A stretch of 57,347 bases of DNA, taken from assembly GCA_028280305.1 (NCBI GenBank), contig JANQMC010000009.1, forward strand, positions 1 to 57,347, read 5' to 3'. Below are positions 25,750-34,426 of the stretch, one piece after another (the stretch's first letter is position 1; every line of letters begins with the position of its first letter). This DNA is from Pelagibius sp. Its GTDB lineage: Bacteria; Pseudomonadota; Alphaproteobacteria; Kiloniellales; Kiloniellaceae. Both the position numbers and the translations under genes were made by a program. Under the pieces are notes generated by a model. The model ran no database searches. It was not told where the DNA came from and was given only the letters and a program-made list of their open reading frames with translations.

Positions 25750-26631
25750 TCATTTAGCCAAAACCGTGTCGATGAAGAGGCTTGTCAGGCTGCCCGGGTT
25801 TTGCCGATGGACAAAGACGAACTCCAGGGGCACGGACAGCCCCTTCACCTTGCGGAACTGAACACCGCGCGGCGGCCGTTCCATGTTGGCGGAGTTCACA
25901 AGCGCACAACCGACCCCGGCCGAGACAAGACTGAGAATAGTGGTCTCGTTGTCGGCGAGCTGGACCGTTAGCGGCTCGATGCCCAGGGCGGTCATCGCCG
26001 CCACCTGACGATCAAAATAGGCCGGCGCCGCCTCGCGTCGAAAACGCACCATCGGCAGGCCGCGCATCTGCGCCGGGTCGAGCGCGCCGCCGTGACCGAA
26101 GTCCATGTCGACGGGCGCCGCCAGAACCACGTCATCGGTGGCCAGGGGGTGAACCGCCAGCTTACCGTTGACCAGGTTGTCCTGACGATAAACGAAGCCG
26201 GCATCCAGCAGGCCGTCATGCAAAGCCTCGATCTGCGCCACCGATGGAAGAGGCGTCACCTCGAGCTGGATGTCCGGATAAGCCCGCGCGAAACGGTTCA
26301 GGGCGCGCGGCAGGTGGCCCGCCCAGGAGGCGTTCTCCAACAGGCCGATCTTGAGCCTGCCGCCGAGACCCTTCGCGACCCGTTGTGCCTTTTCCACGGC
26401 ATCCGCGGTGCGCCCCAGGATGACCCGCGCCTCCTCCGCGAAGACCTTGCCGGCATCGGTCAGAACGACCCCGCGCCCCTGACGGCGCAGCAGGTCGAAG
26501 CCCAGTTCAACCTCGAGATCCTTGATCTGCCGCGAAACGGCCGGCTGCGCGACGTTCAGGCGCTCGGCGGCGGAACGCACGCCGCCGTGGTCGGCGATGG
26601 CAACGAAGTAACGAAGATGCCTGAGTTCCAT
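25750..26631 (-). CDS. LysR-family transcriptional regulator
   Basis: A 293-residue LysR. The winged HTH is at residues 1-60 (MELRHLRYFVAIADHGGVRSAAERLNVAQPAVSRQIKDLEVELGFDLLRRQGRGVVLT) and the effector-binding domain follows (GGRLKIGLLENASWAGHLPRALNRF). The subgroup resembles regulators that start MELRHLRYF and sense aromatic compounds. ATG 26631 was preferred over TTG 26637. It precedes the NTF2-like and SDR genes on the same strand and is their likely regulator. Confidence 0.9.
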   Translation of the reverse strand: MELRHLRYFVAIADHGGVRSAAERLNVAQPAVSRQIKDLEVELGFDLLRRQGRGVVLTDAGKVFAEEARVILGRTADAVEKAQRVAKGLGGRLKIGLLENASWAGHLPRALNRFARAYPDIQLEVTPLPSVAQIEALHDGLLDAGFVYRQDNLVNGKLAVHPLATDDVVLAAPVDMDFGHGGALDPAQMRGLPMVRFRREAAPAYFDRQVAAMTALGIEPLTVQLADNETTILSLVSAGVGCALVNSANMERPPRGVQFRKVKGLSVPLEFVFVHRQNPGSLTSLFIDTVLAK

Positions 26632-26694
26632 CCCCAACGATATCCGATAAGCATCATTGGAGAAATGCCCAAGAAGCCGGAACAGGATACGGCT

Positions 26695-27318
26695 TTAAAT
26701 CTTCCGGGCGACAATGTACCGGCCGCGTGAATAGGAGGGATAGCTGCCGGTTTCGATGATCTCGAAGCCTTGGGCAGCGATACCGTCCTCAAGCTCCGAG
26801 ACCTTCAGGCTGTTCACGAAGGGCGCAAAGCCGATCCTTTGCATCAGGAAGATCAGCACCCGCCAGAGGCGGCTTTCCTCCGCCAGGCAGACAGTCTTGG
26901 AGATGAACAGACCGCCGGGCTTCAAAAGGCCGTGCAAATGGCCGAGGGCCTTCGGCATATCTTCCAGAAGATGAAGAAGATTGTAGGCCATGACGACATC
27001 GAAGGGCTCTTGCGCCCCGATGTCGTCAAAGGGGGTTGCCTGCTCAAAGGTGACGTTGGTGATCCCCTGCTCCTGCGCCTTGCGCCGGCCGATGGCGATC
27101 ATGTTCGATGAAAAGTCCGTCGCGGTGATGTGTTTCACCAAGCCGGCCAGCAACAAGGCGGTCGAGCCGGTGCCGCAGCCGACCTCCAACACCCTGTCCT
27201 CGGCCGAGAGGTACGACTTGGTCCGCGCCAGGGCCTCGTGGTAGGCGGGGAGATTCTTGATCGGCGACTGCGCGTAGTCTTCCGCCCTCGTGTCCCAAAA
27301 CTTCTCGCTGCTTTGCAT
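26695..27318 (-). CDS. SAM-dependent methyltransferase
   Basis: A 207-residue class I methyltransferase. Motif I is VLEVGCGTGSTALLLAG at about residues 44-60, then ITATDFSSNMIAIGRRKA (motif II) and FDVVMAYNLLHLLEDMP. The C-terminus (GFEIIETGSYPSYSRGRYIVARK) agrees with small-molecule methyltransferases. AGGAAA lies just upstream of the ATG. It is divergent from a LysR gene with a strong operator between, so it is the probable regulated target. Confidence 0.88.
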   Translation of the reverse strand: MQSSEKFWDTRAEDYAQSPIKNLPAYHEALARTKSYLSAEDRVLEVGCGTGSTALLLAGLVKHITATDFSSNMIAIGRRKAQEQGITNVTFEQATPFDDIGAQEPFDVVMAYNLLHLLEDMPKALGHLHGLLKPGGLFISKTVCLAEESRLWRVLIFLMQRIGFAPFVNSLKVSELEDGIAAQGFEIIETGSYPSYSRGRYIVARKI

Positions 27319-27375
27319 GTTTTTTCCTAAACCATCCAGCCGATCATTTTCCGGCTCCTTTCGATGTTGTCTACC

Positions 27376-27434
27376 CATGCAAATAACAAAGATAAATTGC
27401 GGAAATTTGTCGATCTGATATACAAATTTGCATG
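27376..27434. promoter_or_regulatory. LysR-type operator in the methyltransferase/LysR divergon
   Basis: Two nested inverted repeats fill the 113-base gap. AAATTTGT-N11-ACAAATTT (27403-27429) is a perfect match to the LysR T-N11-A box. A wider pair, catgcaaat (27376-27384) and atttgcatg (27426-27434), shares its right arm and includes the ATG of the LysR gene. Such overlap fits autorepression plus inducible activation of the divergent gene. Confidence 0.75.
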
Positions 27435-28337
27435 AATTGGCAGGCTGTCTCCTTCGATTGGAATCAGGCCCGGGCCTTCCTCGCCACGGCAGAGGAGGGC
27501 TCGCTTTCCGCTGCCGCCCGGGCTCTCGGCCTGACCCAGCCCACGCTGGGCCGTCAGGTCGCGGCACTGGAGGAAAACCTCGGCGTCGTCCTTTTCGAAC
27601 GCCTCGGCCGCTCCCTGTCTCTCACCGAGCCAGGCCTGGAGCTGCTCGACCACGTGCGCGCCATGGGCGATGCCGCCGGGCAGCTTTCCCTTGCCGCCTC
27701 CGGCCAGTCCCAGACGATCGAGGGGCAGGTCTGCATCACGGCCAGCGATCTGGCATCGGCTTTGCGGCTACCACCCATCCTCGAACGCCTGCGCAAGGTC
27801 GCCCCCGGCATCGAAGTCGAGGTGGTTGCCTCCAATGCCGTGCGTGACCTGCGGCGGCGCGAGGCCGATATCGCCATACGCCATGTGCGCCCGGAGCAAC
27901 CGGACCTGATCGCAAAGCTCGTGCAGGAAACCTCGGCACGGTTCTATGCTTCGGCCGCCTACATCGAAAAGCACGGCCGGCCCGCTTCGGCACGCGCGCT
28001 TTCGGAAGCCGACTTCATCGGCTTCGAAGATCCCGAACGCATGCTGCCGGTGTTGAACGCGCTCGGCCTCTCTCTGACCAGGCGCAATTTCAAGATCGTC
28101 TCGGCGAACGGCGTCGTGGTCTGGGAGATGGTGAAGCAGGGGCTCGGCATCGGCGTGATGACCAGGGAGATCGCGGCGCTGACACCCGGCATCGAATGCG
28201 TGGTGCCGGAGCTCGATCCCATTCCGGTCCCGGTCTGGCTGGTCACCCATCGCGAACTGCACACCAGCCGCCGCATCCGCCTGGTCTTCGACTTTCTGGC
28301 GGAAGCCCTTCAGGAAGAAATATCCGATAAGCCCTAA
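27432..28337 (+). CDS. LysR-family transcriptional regulator
   Basis: A 301-residue LysR. HTH at about residues 8-65 (FDWNQARAFLATAEEGSLSAAARALGLTQPTLGRQVAALEENLGVVLFERLGRSLSLTEPG); this FDWNxxRxFLA start is typical of a subgroup that often controls a divergent neighbour. The effector domain runs from IEGQVCITASDLASALRLPPILERL onward. The start codon lies in the operator. Its end overlaps the next convergent gene by four bases. Confidence 0.92.
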   Translation: MNWQAVSFDWNQARAFLATAEEGSLSAAARALGLTQPTLGRQVAALEENLGVVLFERLGRSLSLTEPGLELLDHVRAMGDAAGQLSLAASGQSQTIEGQVCITASDLASALRLPPILERLRKVAPGIEVEVVASNAVRDLRRREADIAIRHVRPEQPDLIAKLVQETSARFYASAAYIEKHGRPASARALSEADFIGFEDPERMLPVLNALGLSLTRRNFKIVSANGVVVWEMVKQGLGIGVMTREIAALTPGIECVVPELDPIPVPVWLVTHRELHTSRRIRLVFDFLAEALQEEISDKP

Positions 28338-28984
28338 AGACAGCCGCGGTCGAGTGCGGTTTCGCGGCTGTCGTGGAAGCGCAGCAGGATGCGCCGCGGC
28401 ATCGTGCGGCGGAGGTTGCGGCGGACCTCGCGCTCCGGCGTCAGCGGGTCGATGCCGGCCTGAGGGTCGCGGCTGAAAACCGCCGTGGTGGAGAAGTCGA
28501 GAAACTTGGCGTGCAGCGTCGTCGTCGGAAAGCGCCAGATCATCTCATAGTCCAGCGGTACACCGCCGCGTTTGGCCCGGGCACAGACGAGGCTCGGCTC
28601 GCCGTAGGTGGCCTCCAGGGTTTCGACCAGACTCTCGAAAACCGCCGGCGTGGCACCGACCCGGCGACGCTCCAGAAGAACCTGACGCAGGCGGTGCGTC
28701 TGCGCATCCATCTGCAGGTAGCCGGTGAAGACGAGGTCGCCGATCTCAACGGCCGGCAATCCCAGTTCGGCATAGGCGTTGCCGTAGAGCCAGCGCCCGG
28801 GCAGCGGCGCCACGGCATCACCCAGCGCAGCCGTCAGCTCCGACGCGGTCATGCCCCAGCGCGCCGCTTCCCAGCCGGGCAGATCGGCCGGCGCGGCAGA
28901 TGCCTTTTCCAAGACCGGGAAAACGCCCAGCAAGGCCAGCAGGCCGCCGAGAAGCTTTTGCCGCAGTGTTTTTGATCTTCCCAT
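28334..28984 (-). CDS. Hypothetical secreted protein
   Basis: A 216-residue protein with a signal peptide (KTLRQKLLGGLLALLGVFPVLEKASAA). The mature part begins LPGWEAARWGMTASELTAALG, a pattern seen in periplasmic proteins that contain WGMTxxEVxAxLG modules. A strand-rich middle (YAELGLPAVEIGDLVFTGYLQMD) and helix ESLVETLEATYGEPSLV follow. Function is unknown. ATG 28984 was preferred to upstream codons because it gives a clean leader. Confidence 0.7.
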   Translation of the reverse strand: MGRSKTLRQKLLGGLLALLGVFPVLEKASAAPADLPGWEAARWGMTASELTAALGDAVAPLPGRWLYGNAYAELGLPAVEIGDLVFTGYLQMDAQTHRLRQVLLERRRVGATPAVFESLVETLEATYGEPSLVCARAKRGGVPLDYEMIWRFPTTTLHAKFLDFSTTAVFSRDPQAGIDPLTPEREVRRNLRRTMPRRILLRFHDSRETALDRGCL

Positions 28985-29022
28985 GAACAACGATATGGGC
29001 GCGGCCGCTGCCGTCGCGCTAC

Positions 29023-29056
29023 AAAAAAAGCGGCGGCTCCGAAAAGGAACCGCCGC
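29023..29056 (-). terminator. Intrinsic terminator after the GMC operon
   Basis: On the minus strand an 11-base stem with one G-U pair (gcggcggttcc / ggagccgccgc), five-base loop and a run of seven T. It lies about 75 bases after the GMC oxidoreductase stop and before the hypothetical secreted protein, so it ends the GMC transcript. Confidence 0.9.
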
Positions 29057-29130
29057 AAGTGGCAAGTTGGGCGCCGCCCGGCTGAAAAGCGACAGGCAGG
29101 CGGGCCGGTGATCAGACGGGAAACGCGCGG

Positions 29131-30702
29131 TCAGATCGCATTCTTGCCCATCTGTTCGGCGATATAGTCGGCCTGGCGCAAGGCCAGGGCGACGATGGTC
29201 AGGGTCGGATTCTCCGATGCGCCGGTGGTGAACTGGCTGCCGTCGGAAACGAAGAGGTTGGCGATGTCGTGGGTCTGGCCCCACTTGTTCACAACGCCGT
29301 CGCGCGCCTTTTCGCTCATCCGGTTGGTGCCGAGATTGTGGGTCGAGGGATAGGGCGGCGTCGGGAAGGTCCGCACCGCACCCACCGCGTCATAGACCGC
29401 CGCACCCTGCTGATAGGCGTGGTTGCGCATGGCGATGTCGTTGGGATGATCGTCGAAGTGGACATCGGGGATCGGCAGACCATGCTGATCCTTCATCGAG
29501 GCATGCAGGGTGATGCGGTTCGATTCCTGCGGCATGTCCTCGCCAACCAGCCACATGCCGGCCATGTGATCGTACATGTCCATGGCCGAGGTGAAGCTGC
29601 GCCCCCAGCCGCCGGGATTTAGGAAAGCAGCCATGAAGGGCAGACCGAGCGAGAGGGTTTCCATCTCATAGCCACCGACGAAACCGCGCGAGGGATCGTT
29701 GATCGACTCGTCGGTGATGATCCCCGCCATGGTGGTGCCGCGGTACATGTGCACCGGCCGGTCGAAGGTGGCATAGACACTGCCGGTCATGTGGCGCATG
29801 TAGTTGCGCCCGACCTGACCGGATGAATTGGCGAGGCCGTCCGGGAACATCGACGAGGCCGAGTTCAAAAGCAGCCGCGGCGACTCGATGGAGTTGCCGG
29901 CAACGGCCACCGCCCTTGCCTTCTGGCGATGCTGCTTGCCCTCCGCATCGGCATAGATGACGCCGGTCACCTTGCCCGAGGCGTCGTGTTCGATCTGCAG
30001 CACCTGGGCATTGGGCCGCACCTCCAGCTTGCCCGTTTCCTCGCCCTTGGGAATTTCGGCGTAGAGGGTCGACCACTTGGCGCCGGTCTTGCAGCCCTGG
30101 AAACAGAAGCCGATCTGCTGGCAGGCACCGCGGCCGTCCCGGTCCGCAGAGTTGATCGCCATGCGCCCGGTGTGACAGTCCTTGTAGCCCAACTTGTCGG
30201 CACCGGCCTTCATGACCTTGAAGTTGTTGTTGCCCGGCAGGCCATCGATGCCGTTGGTCCGAGTGACACCCATGCGGTCCTCGGCCTGGGCGTAATAGGG
30301 TGCCATCTCCTGCAGGGTGATCGGCCAGTCCAGCAGGTTCGCGCCGGCAACGTTGCCGTAAGTGCTCTGCGCCTTGAACTCATGTTCCTGGAAGCGCAGG
30401 GAAGCGCCGGCCCAGTGCACCGTCGAGCCGCCAACCGCCTTGACGATCCAGGCCGGCAGGCCGGGAAAGTCCTTGGCCACGCGCCAGTCGCCGGAGGTGG
30501 TGCGCGCGTCGAGCCAGGAGATCTTGCCGAACATCCCCCACTCGTCGTTTTCGAAATCGTCGATCTCGTGGCGCCCCCCGGCTTCCAGGATCACGGTGCG
30601 AATGCCCTTCAGAGCCAACTGCGTGCCGAGGGTTCCGCCGCCGGCGCCGGAGCCGATGACGACAACGACGCTGTCGTCGTTCATGTCGAATGATTGTGCC
30701 AT
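29131..30702 (-). CDS. GMC-family FAD oxidoreductase (gluconate 2-dehydrogenase-like large subunit)
   Basis: A 523-residue flavoprotein. FAD loop VVIGSGAGGGTLGTQLALKG is near residues 14-33, then GGSTVHWAGASLRFQ (GMC signature region) and the C-terminal HNLGTNRMSEKARDGVVNKWGQTHDIANLFVSDGSQFTTGASENPTLTIVALALRQADYIA, which holds the catalytic His and second conserved residue. It is of the membrane-dehydrogenase type that works with a small Tat subunit. That subunit is the next gene upstream, 16 bases away. Substrate may be a sugar acid or polyol. Start has GGGAGG upstream. Confidence 0.9.
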   Translation of the reverse strand: MAQSFDMNDDSVVVVIGSGAGGGTLGTQLALKGIRTVILEAGGRHEIDDFENDEWGMFGKISWLDARTTSGDWRVAKDFPGLPAWIVKAVGGSTVHWAGASLRFQEHEFKAQSTYGNVAGANLLDWPITLQEMAPYYAQAEDRMGVTRTNGIDGLPGNNNFKVMKAGADKLGYKDCHTGRMAINSADRDGRGACQQIGFCFQGCKTGAKWSTLYAEIPKGEETGKLEVRPNAQVLQIEHDASGKVTGVIYADAEGKQHRQKARAVAVAGNSIESPRLLLNSASSMFPDGLANSSGQVGRNYMRHMTGSVYATFDRPVHMYRGTTMAGIITDESINDPSRGFVGGYEMETLSLGLPFMAAFLNPGGWGRSFTSAMDMYDHMAGMWLVGEDMPQESNRITLHASMKDQHGLPIPDVHFDDHPNDIAMRNHAYQQGAAVYDAVGAVRTFPTPPYPSTHNLGTNRMSEKARDGVVNKWGQTHDIANLFVSDGSQFTTGASENPTLTIVALALRQADYIAEQMGKNAI

Positions 30703-30718
30703 ATCTCGTCTCCCTCCC

Positions 30719-31270
30719 TCAGGCTTCCAGCCAGTCGATGTCATCGAAACCGCGGCTGATATAGCCGCCCTGCTCTGCCGAAGCGCCCTCATAGCCGAAC
30801 TTCGCCCAGACCTCCGGCTGGTTGTAGAGTCCGGTCACCAGGCCGCCGCGGATCTTCTGGAAGAAGGGGCTGTCCTCCATCGACTTGAGGATCGCCACGC
30901 GATCCTCCTCCCAGGCGACGGAGAGATAACCGCCGCCGTGGCGTGCGCTTGCCGTCGCATCGACAAAGTCGACACCGGCCTCCAGCATGGCCTTCAGGTC
31001 GGCATCGTCGCCCGCCGAGGCGTCATAGCCGATCATCGCCTGCGCGTAGTATTTGTCGGCCAGGTGATCGTGCGGATAGATGTCCCGCGCCATCTGCACC
31101 AGGGTCGCCATGCTGCCGGGCCGCAGATGTTTCACCTCCATAGCCCAGGCCCCGCCGGCACCCATCACGATGCCGCCGTTGACCACGGCGATAATCCCGG
31201 CGGTGCCGGCCCCGGCGGTTTTCAAAAACCCCCGCCGGGTGACTTTTGTCCGCTTGTCCAAGGTCCTCAT
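30719..31270 (-). CDS. Tat-exported small subunit of the GMC dehydrogenase (gluconate 2-dehydrogenase subunit 3-like)
   Basis: A 183-residue protein with a twin-arginine leader (TRRGFLKTAGAG plus hydrophobic stretch). The mature part has ARDIYPHDHLADKYYAQAMIGYD, near the family's usual start, and ends VTGLYNQPEVWAKFGYEGASAEQGGYISRGFDDIDWLE. Subunit 3 carries the FAD subunit through the Tat system as a hitch-hiker. The expected cytochrome c subunit is not in the neighbourhood. ATG 31270 has GAGGAAAG close upstream; the TTG five codons earlier is less likely. Confidence 0.82.
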   Translation of the reverse strand: MRTLDKRTKVTRRGFLKTAGAGTAGIIAVVNGGIVMGAGGAWAMEVKHLRPGSMATLVQMARDIYPHDHLADKYYAQAMIGYDASAGDDADLKAMLEAGVDFVDATASARHGGGYLSVAWEEDRVAILKSMEDSPFFQKIRGGLVTGLYNQPEVWAKFGYEGASAEQGGYISRGFDDIDWLEA

Positions 31271-31344
31271 GGCTTTCCTCCTCAATCCTCTTTTTTTGGC
31301 CTTTTCTTGGTCTTTTCTTTTTCGTTGTGCTGTGGGTTTTCGCG

Positions 31345-31740
31345 TCAGCGATAGCGGCCGTGCTGCTGCAGCACTTCGATCTTGTAGCCGTCAGGGTCCT
31401 GTACGAAGAAGAAGGCGGCCATCAAGGCGCCGTCGCGATGAAACTCCTTCATCGGCTGGGGGCTGAGACCCAGTTCCTCGAAGCGCGCGTGTTCGGCTTT
31501 CAGGTCGTCGACGGCGACGGCCAGATGACCGTATCCCGTGCCATGGGTATAGGGCTCTTCTTGGCTTTTGTTCACGGTCAGCTCGACCTCGAAATCGTTT
31601 TCCGGGTTGCGCAGATAGATCAGCGTGAAGTCGTCGAAGTCGAAGCGGTCGGCCACCCCCAGACCGAAGGCTTTCTCGTAGAACGCTGTAGAGCTTTTTT
31701 CGTCCATCACGCGGATCATGGTGTGGATGGCTTTGGCCAC
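31345..31740 (-). CDS. gloA: Lactoylglutathione lyase (glyoxalase I)
   Basis: A 131-residue VOC protein that isomerises the methylglyoxal-glutathione hemithioacetal to S-lactoylglutathione. The four metal ligands of GloA can be placed: His6 (AIHTMIRV), Glu51 or Glu53 (FEVELT), His72 (YGHLAVAV) and Glu122 (KIEVLQ). RVMDEKSSTAFYEKAFG is the usual first helix. The short length matches the Ni-type bacterial enzyme. It follows the GMC operon region on the same strand, separated by a T-rich gap. Confidence 0.9.
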   Translation of the reverse strand: MAKAIHTMIRVMDEKSSTAFYEKAFGLGVADRFDFDDFTLIYLRNPENDFEVELTVNKSQEEPYTHGTGYGHLAVAVDDLKAEHARFEELGLSPQPMKEFHRDGALMAAFFFVQDPDGYKIEVLQQHGRYR

Positions 31741-32065
31741 GGCATACCTCTCCGTTCAGTTGTTCCGGTCAGATTTGAGAAAGAGTTCCTCGCCGGCTTG
31801 CTCGGCGCCGGCGACCACGCCACCGACGGACGGCAAAGGTGACGGCAACGGCGCAAGCCGGCAGGCGAAGTCCCGGCGACTCTCCCAGATCTTTTTTGGC
31901 CGTTCGCGACGGCTTTCTTTTTCGGAACAAGTTTAGCGCCGCTCGGCGCGGGGGTGGTGTTATGCCGCTACTACAGCGCCACCGCCCAACCGTGGGCGCG
32001 CCGAAACACTTGCACGTTTCAGGGTTTCACGGCACCAGTCCGTGTCGACGCAGGCCGAAAACGCT
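31741..32065. other. Intergenic region with no gene seen
   Basis: 325 bases between gloA and the RHH gene. Frames present are short and of poor composition. The string gaaaacgctctaaaccgcg near 32057 is the reverse complement of the agagcgtttt context seen after the cupin gene, so this may hold a copy of the same small intergenic element. Promoter of gloA is presumed here. Confidence 0.45.
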
Positions 32066-32386
32066 CTAAACCGCGACCGGCTCCTCAACCGCGAGCTTCA
32101 CCGGCGGGCGCAGCGAGGGCGGGAAGCGATCATCGGTCAGGAAAACGAGGCAGGCACAGCGCAGCAGCGAGGCGAAGTTGCTGATCTCGCCCTGCAGTTC
32201 CAGAACCTCTTCATAGAGTTCGGACACGAACTGCGGCACCGACATCTCCTGCGACGCCGCCATGGTTTCGAGGATGTCCCAAAACCGGGCCTCAAGGCGC
32301 ACCGAGGTGCTGTGGCCATTGATCCGAATGGAGCGGGTTACGAAACGATAAGTTGCGGGATCCTGCCCGGCAAAAACGTGGCACAT
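32066..32386 (-). CDS. Ribbon-helix-helix (RHH_4 family) protein
   Basis: A 106-residue protein. MCHVFAGQDPATYRFVTRSIRINGHSTSVRLEARFWDILETMAASQEMSVPQFVSELYEEV is the hallmark of the alphaproteobacterial RHH_4 family, with the TRSIRINGHSTSVRLE strand as the DNA-contacting part. The role is unknown; it is normally a stand-alone gene. A basic Pro-rich tail follows. It is divergent from the dioxygenase gene. Confidence 0.88.
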   Translation of the reverse strand: MCHVFAGQDPATYRFVTRSIRINGHSTSVRLEARFWDILETMAASQEMSVPQFVSELYEEVLELQGEISNFASLLRCACLVFLTDDRFPPSLRPPVKLAVEEPVAV

Positions 32387-32607
32387 GGGTCTGACCTCCC
32401 CAGAACAAGGTGGAGTTCATTGGGACCTGTCGGCCCGGCGCTCGATGACCTGCGCCCTCCACTGTTTGAACTTTTGTATTTTTTCGTTGCGAGAAGTATG
32501 CGGAAGGACAGGCCCCCCTGTCCAGCGCGGCGTTGACAGAGGCTGGGGCGGTGATGGCATGCTTTCGCTTTCGCAAAGAACGCTATATCGGGCGAGGGAC
32601 CGCAGAA

Positions 32608-33477
32608 ATGCCGAAGTCCGGCAAAACAGCGCAAAACCCGGCTGTGATCCCTGAGGAGGCGCGCGCCGCCTTTCGGCGTGACGGCGTGGTCTGCCTGCGC
32701 CAGGCCTTTGATCCGCAGTGGCTCGACCTGCTGGGCAGCGGAATCGCGGAAAACCTGGAGCGGCCCAGTCCGAAGCAGGAGATTCGCCACGGCGACGGCG
32801 GCAGCGGCCCCCGCTACATCGAGGACTTCTGGGTCTGGTCCGAGTTTCCCGCTTTTGAGACTTTCGTGCGGCAATCGCCGGCCGCAGCCCTGGCCGCGCA
32901 ACTGCTGGGCGCCCGGCGCATCAATCTGGTGATGGATAACTGGTTTCTGCGCGAGGCCGGCGCCACGGCCCGGCCGCCGTGGCATCACGACATCTCCTAC
33001 TTCGACTTTGAGGGCAGCATGTGCGTTCTCTGGCTGCCGCTGGATGCCACCGCCAAAGAGGACAGCATCGCCTTCGTGCGGGGATCGCATCTGTGGAATC
33101 GCCTCTTCATGCGAACCTTCTTTGCCGACCACCGCGCCGCCGCGGCGCCCGGCGTGATCAACGGCCTGCGCTACGAGATGCCGCCGGACATCGATGCCGC
33201 GCCGGACGATTACGACCTCGTCTCCTTCGACACCAGTCCGGGGGATTGCGTGTTTTTCGACATGCGTTGCCTGCACGGCGCCCTCGGCGCCAGCACGCCG
33301 AAAACCACCGTACGCCGCTATACGCTGCGCATGGCCAAGGAAGACGGTCACATCCGCTACCGCGGCGACTGGGCGAAGCAGGAGCGGGCGATCATGGAGG
33401 CCGCCGGCCACCGCGAAGGCGACGCCCTGGTCGGCGATTTCTTTCCGACACTGTGGGAAAACCCACAAGCCGGATAA
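32608..33477 (+). CDS. Phytanoyl-CoA dioxygenase (PhyH) family enzyme
   Basis: A 289-residue Fe(II)/2-oxoglutarate oxygenase. The facial triad is visible as His126-x-Asp128 (PPWHHDISYF) and His223 (FFDMRCLHGA), with Arg236 or Arg237 as the 2-oxoglutarate anchor. PNWFxREx-like MDNWFLREAGATARPPWHHD and VRGSHLW are typical of the ectoine-hydroxylase/phytanoyl branch, but ectoine hydroxylase-specific sequence is not evident. ATG 32608 has gaggga upstream; other in-frame ATGs at 32533 and 32554 overlap the RHH promoter region. Substrate is unknown. Confidence 0.85.
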   Translation: MPKSGKTAQNPAVIPEEARAAFRRDGVVCLRQAFDPQWLDLLGSGIAENLERPSPKQEIRHGDGGSGPRYIEDFWVWSEFPAFETFVRQSPAAALAAQLLGARRINLVMDNWFLREAGATARPPWHHDISYFDFEGSMCVLWLPLDATAKEDSIAFVRGSHLWNRLFMRTFFADHRAAAAPGVINGLRYEMPPDIDAAPDDYDLVSFDTSPGDCVFFDMRCLHGALGASTPKTTVRRYTLRMAKEDGHIRYRGDWAKQERAIMEAAGHREGDALVGDFFPTLWENPQAG

Positions 33478-33581
33478 TCGGCGTTGTTTGAAACCGAAAA
33501 TCCCTCCCCACGTATCTGTTCAGGTAAGCGGGAATTGCGACCCGCCCATCCATCAGCCGCATTCCGATCTGGAGCAGAACA

Positions 33582-34394
33582 GTGGAAGACTTTTCCCTGC
33601 AGGCCGAGCGTTTGGAACGCGCCGCCTTGTCAGACCTTCACGCCGCCGCGCCCGAGGACCTGCGTCACCGTCTGGGACTGGAACTGAAGACCATCGGCAC
33701 CGCCCTGGCCTCGGTCTCCGCCAAGGACCCCAGTATTGTCGTCAACCGCACCATCGGCCTGGGTATCGAGGCCGCCGACGAGCCCGCCACCATCGAACAG
33801 GTGCGCGACGTCTACGAGAACGCCGGGGTCCGGCGCTTCTTTTTTCACCTGCATCCTGACGCGCAGCCGGCGAGCCTGGGCGATGTCATGGACCAAAGCG
33901 GTCTGGTCCAGGCGCGCGGCTGGATCAAGTTTCGGCGCGGGGCCGAGCCGGCGCCAAAGGCAAGCAGCGATCTGGAGGTCAGAAGGATCGGACCCGAACA
34001 CGCCGAGGACTTCGGTCGCATCGCCGGCACCAATTTCGGCCTGAGCGAAGAAGGCTGCGCCTGGCTCGCCGGATTGGTTCACCGCCCACGCTGGCAGCTC
34101 TATATGACCTTCGACGGCCAGACGCCGGCCGGCACCGGCGCGCTTTTCATCGACCAGGGCATGGCCTGGCTCGACTGGGGCGCGACCGACCCGCAGTACC
34201 GCCAGCGCGGCGGACAATCGGCCCTGCTCAGCCGCCGCATCGCGGAAGCGCTGGCGGCAGGTTGCCGGACAATGGTGACCGCCACGGGTGAAGAGGTAGA
34301 GGGCGACCCCCAGCATTCCTTCAAGAACATTCTGAAGGCCGGATTCCAGCCGGTCTATCTGCGCCGCAACTTCGCCCCGCCGACCCAGGCTTGA
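33582..34394 (+). CDS. GNAT-family N-acetyltransferase
   Basis: A 270-residue protein. The N-terminal half (VNRTIGLGIEAADEPATIEQVRDVYENAGVRRFFFHLHPDAQP) and the C-terminal GNAT domain (YMTFDGQTPAGTGALFIDQGMAWLDWGATDPQYRQRGGQSALLSRRIAEALAAG, then FKNILKAGFQPVYLRRNF) are both recognisable. QRGGQSALL corresponds to the acetyl-CoA loop. Start is GTG with weak support. An intrinsic terminator follows 33 bases after the stop. Substrate unknown. Confidence 0.8.
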   Translation: MEDFSLQAERLERAALSDLHAAAPEDLRHRLGLELKTIGTALASVSAKDPSIVVNRTIGLGIEAADEPATIEQVRDVYENAGVRRFFFHLHPDAQPASLGDVMDQSGLVQARGWIKFRRGAEPAPKASSDLEVRRIGPEHAEDFGRIAGTNFGLSEEGCAWLAGLVHRPRWQLYMTFDGQTPAGTGALFIDQGMAWLDWGATDPQYRQRGGQSALLSRRIAEALAAGCRTMVTATGEEVEGDPQHSFKNILKAGFQPVYLRRNFAPPTQA

Positions 34395-34426
34395 GTTCCC
34401 GCCGGCCGAACGCGGCACAACAACCG

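Noticed and set aside
32608..33477. Ectoine hydroxylase EctD
   Set aside because: Only the general PhyH motifs are present, and no ectABC genes are nearby.
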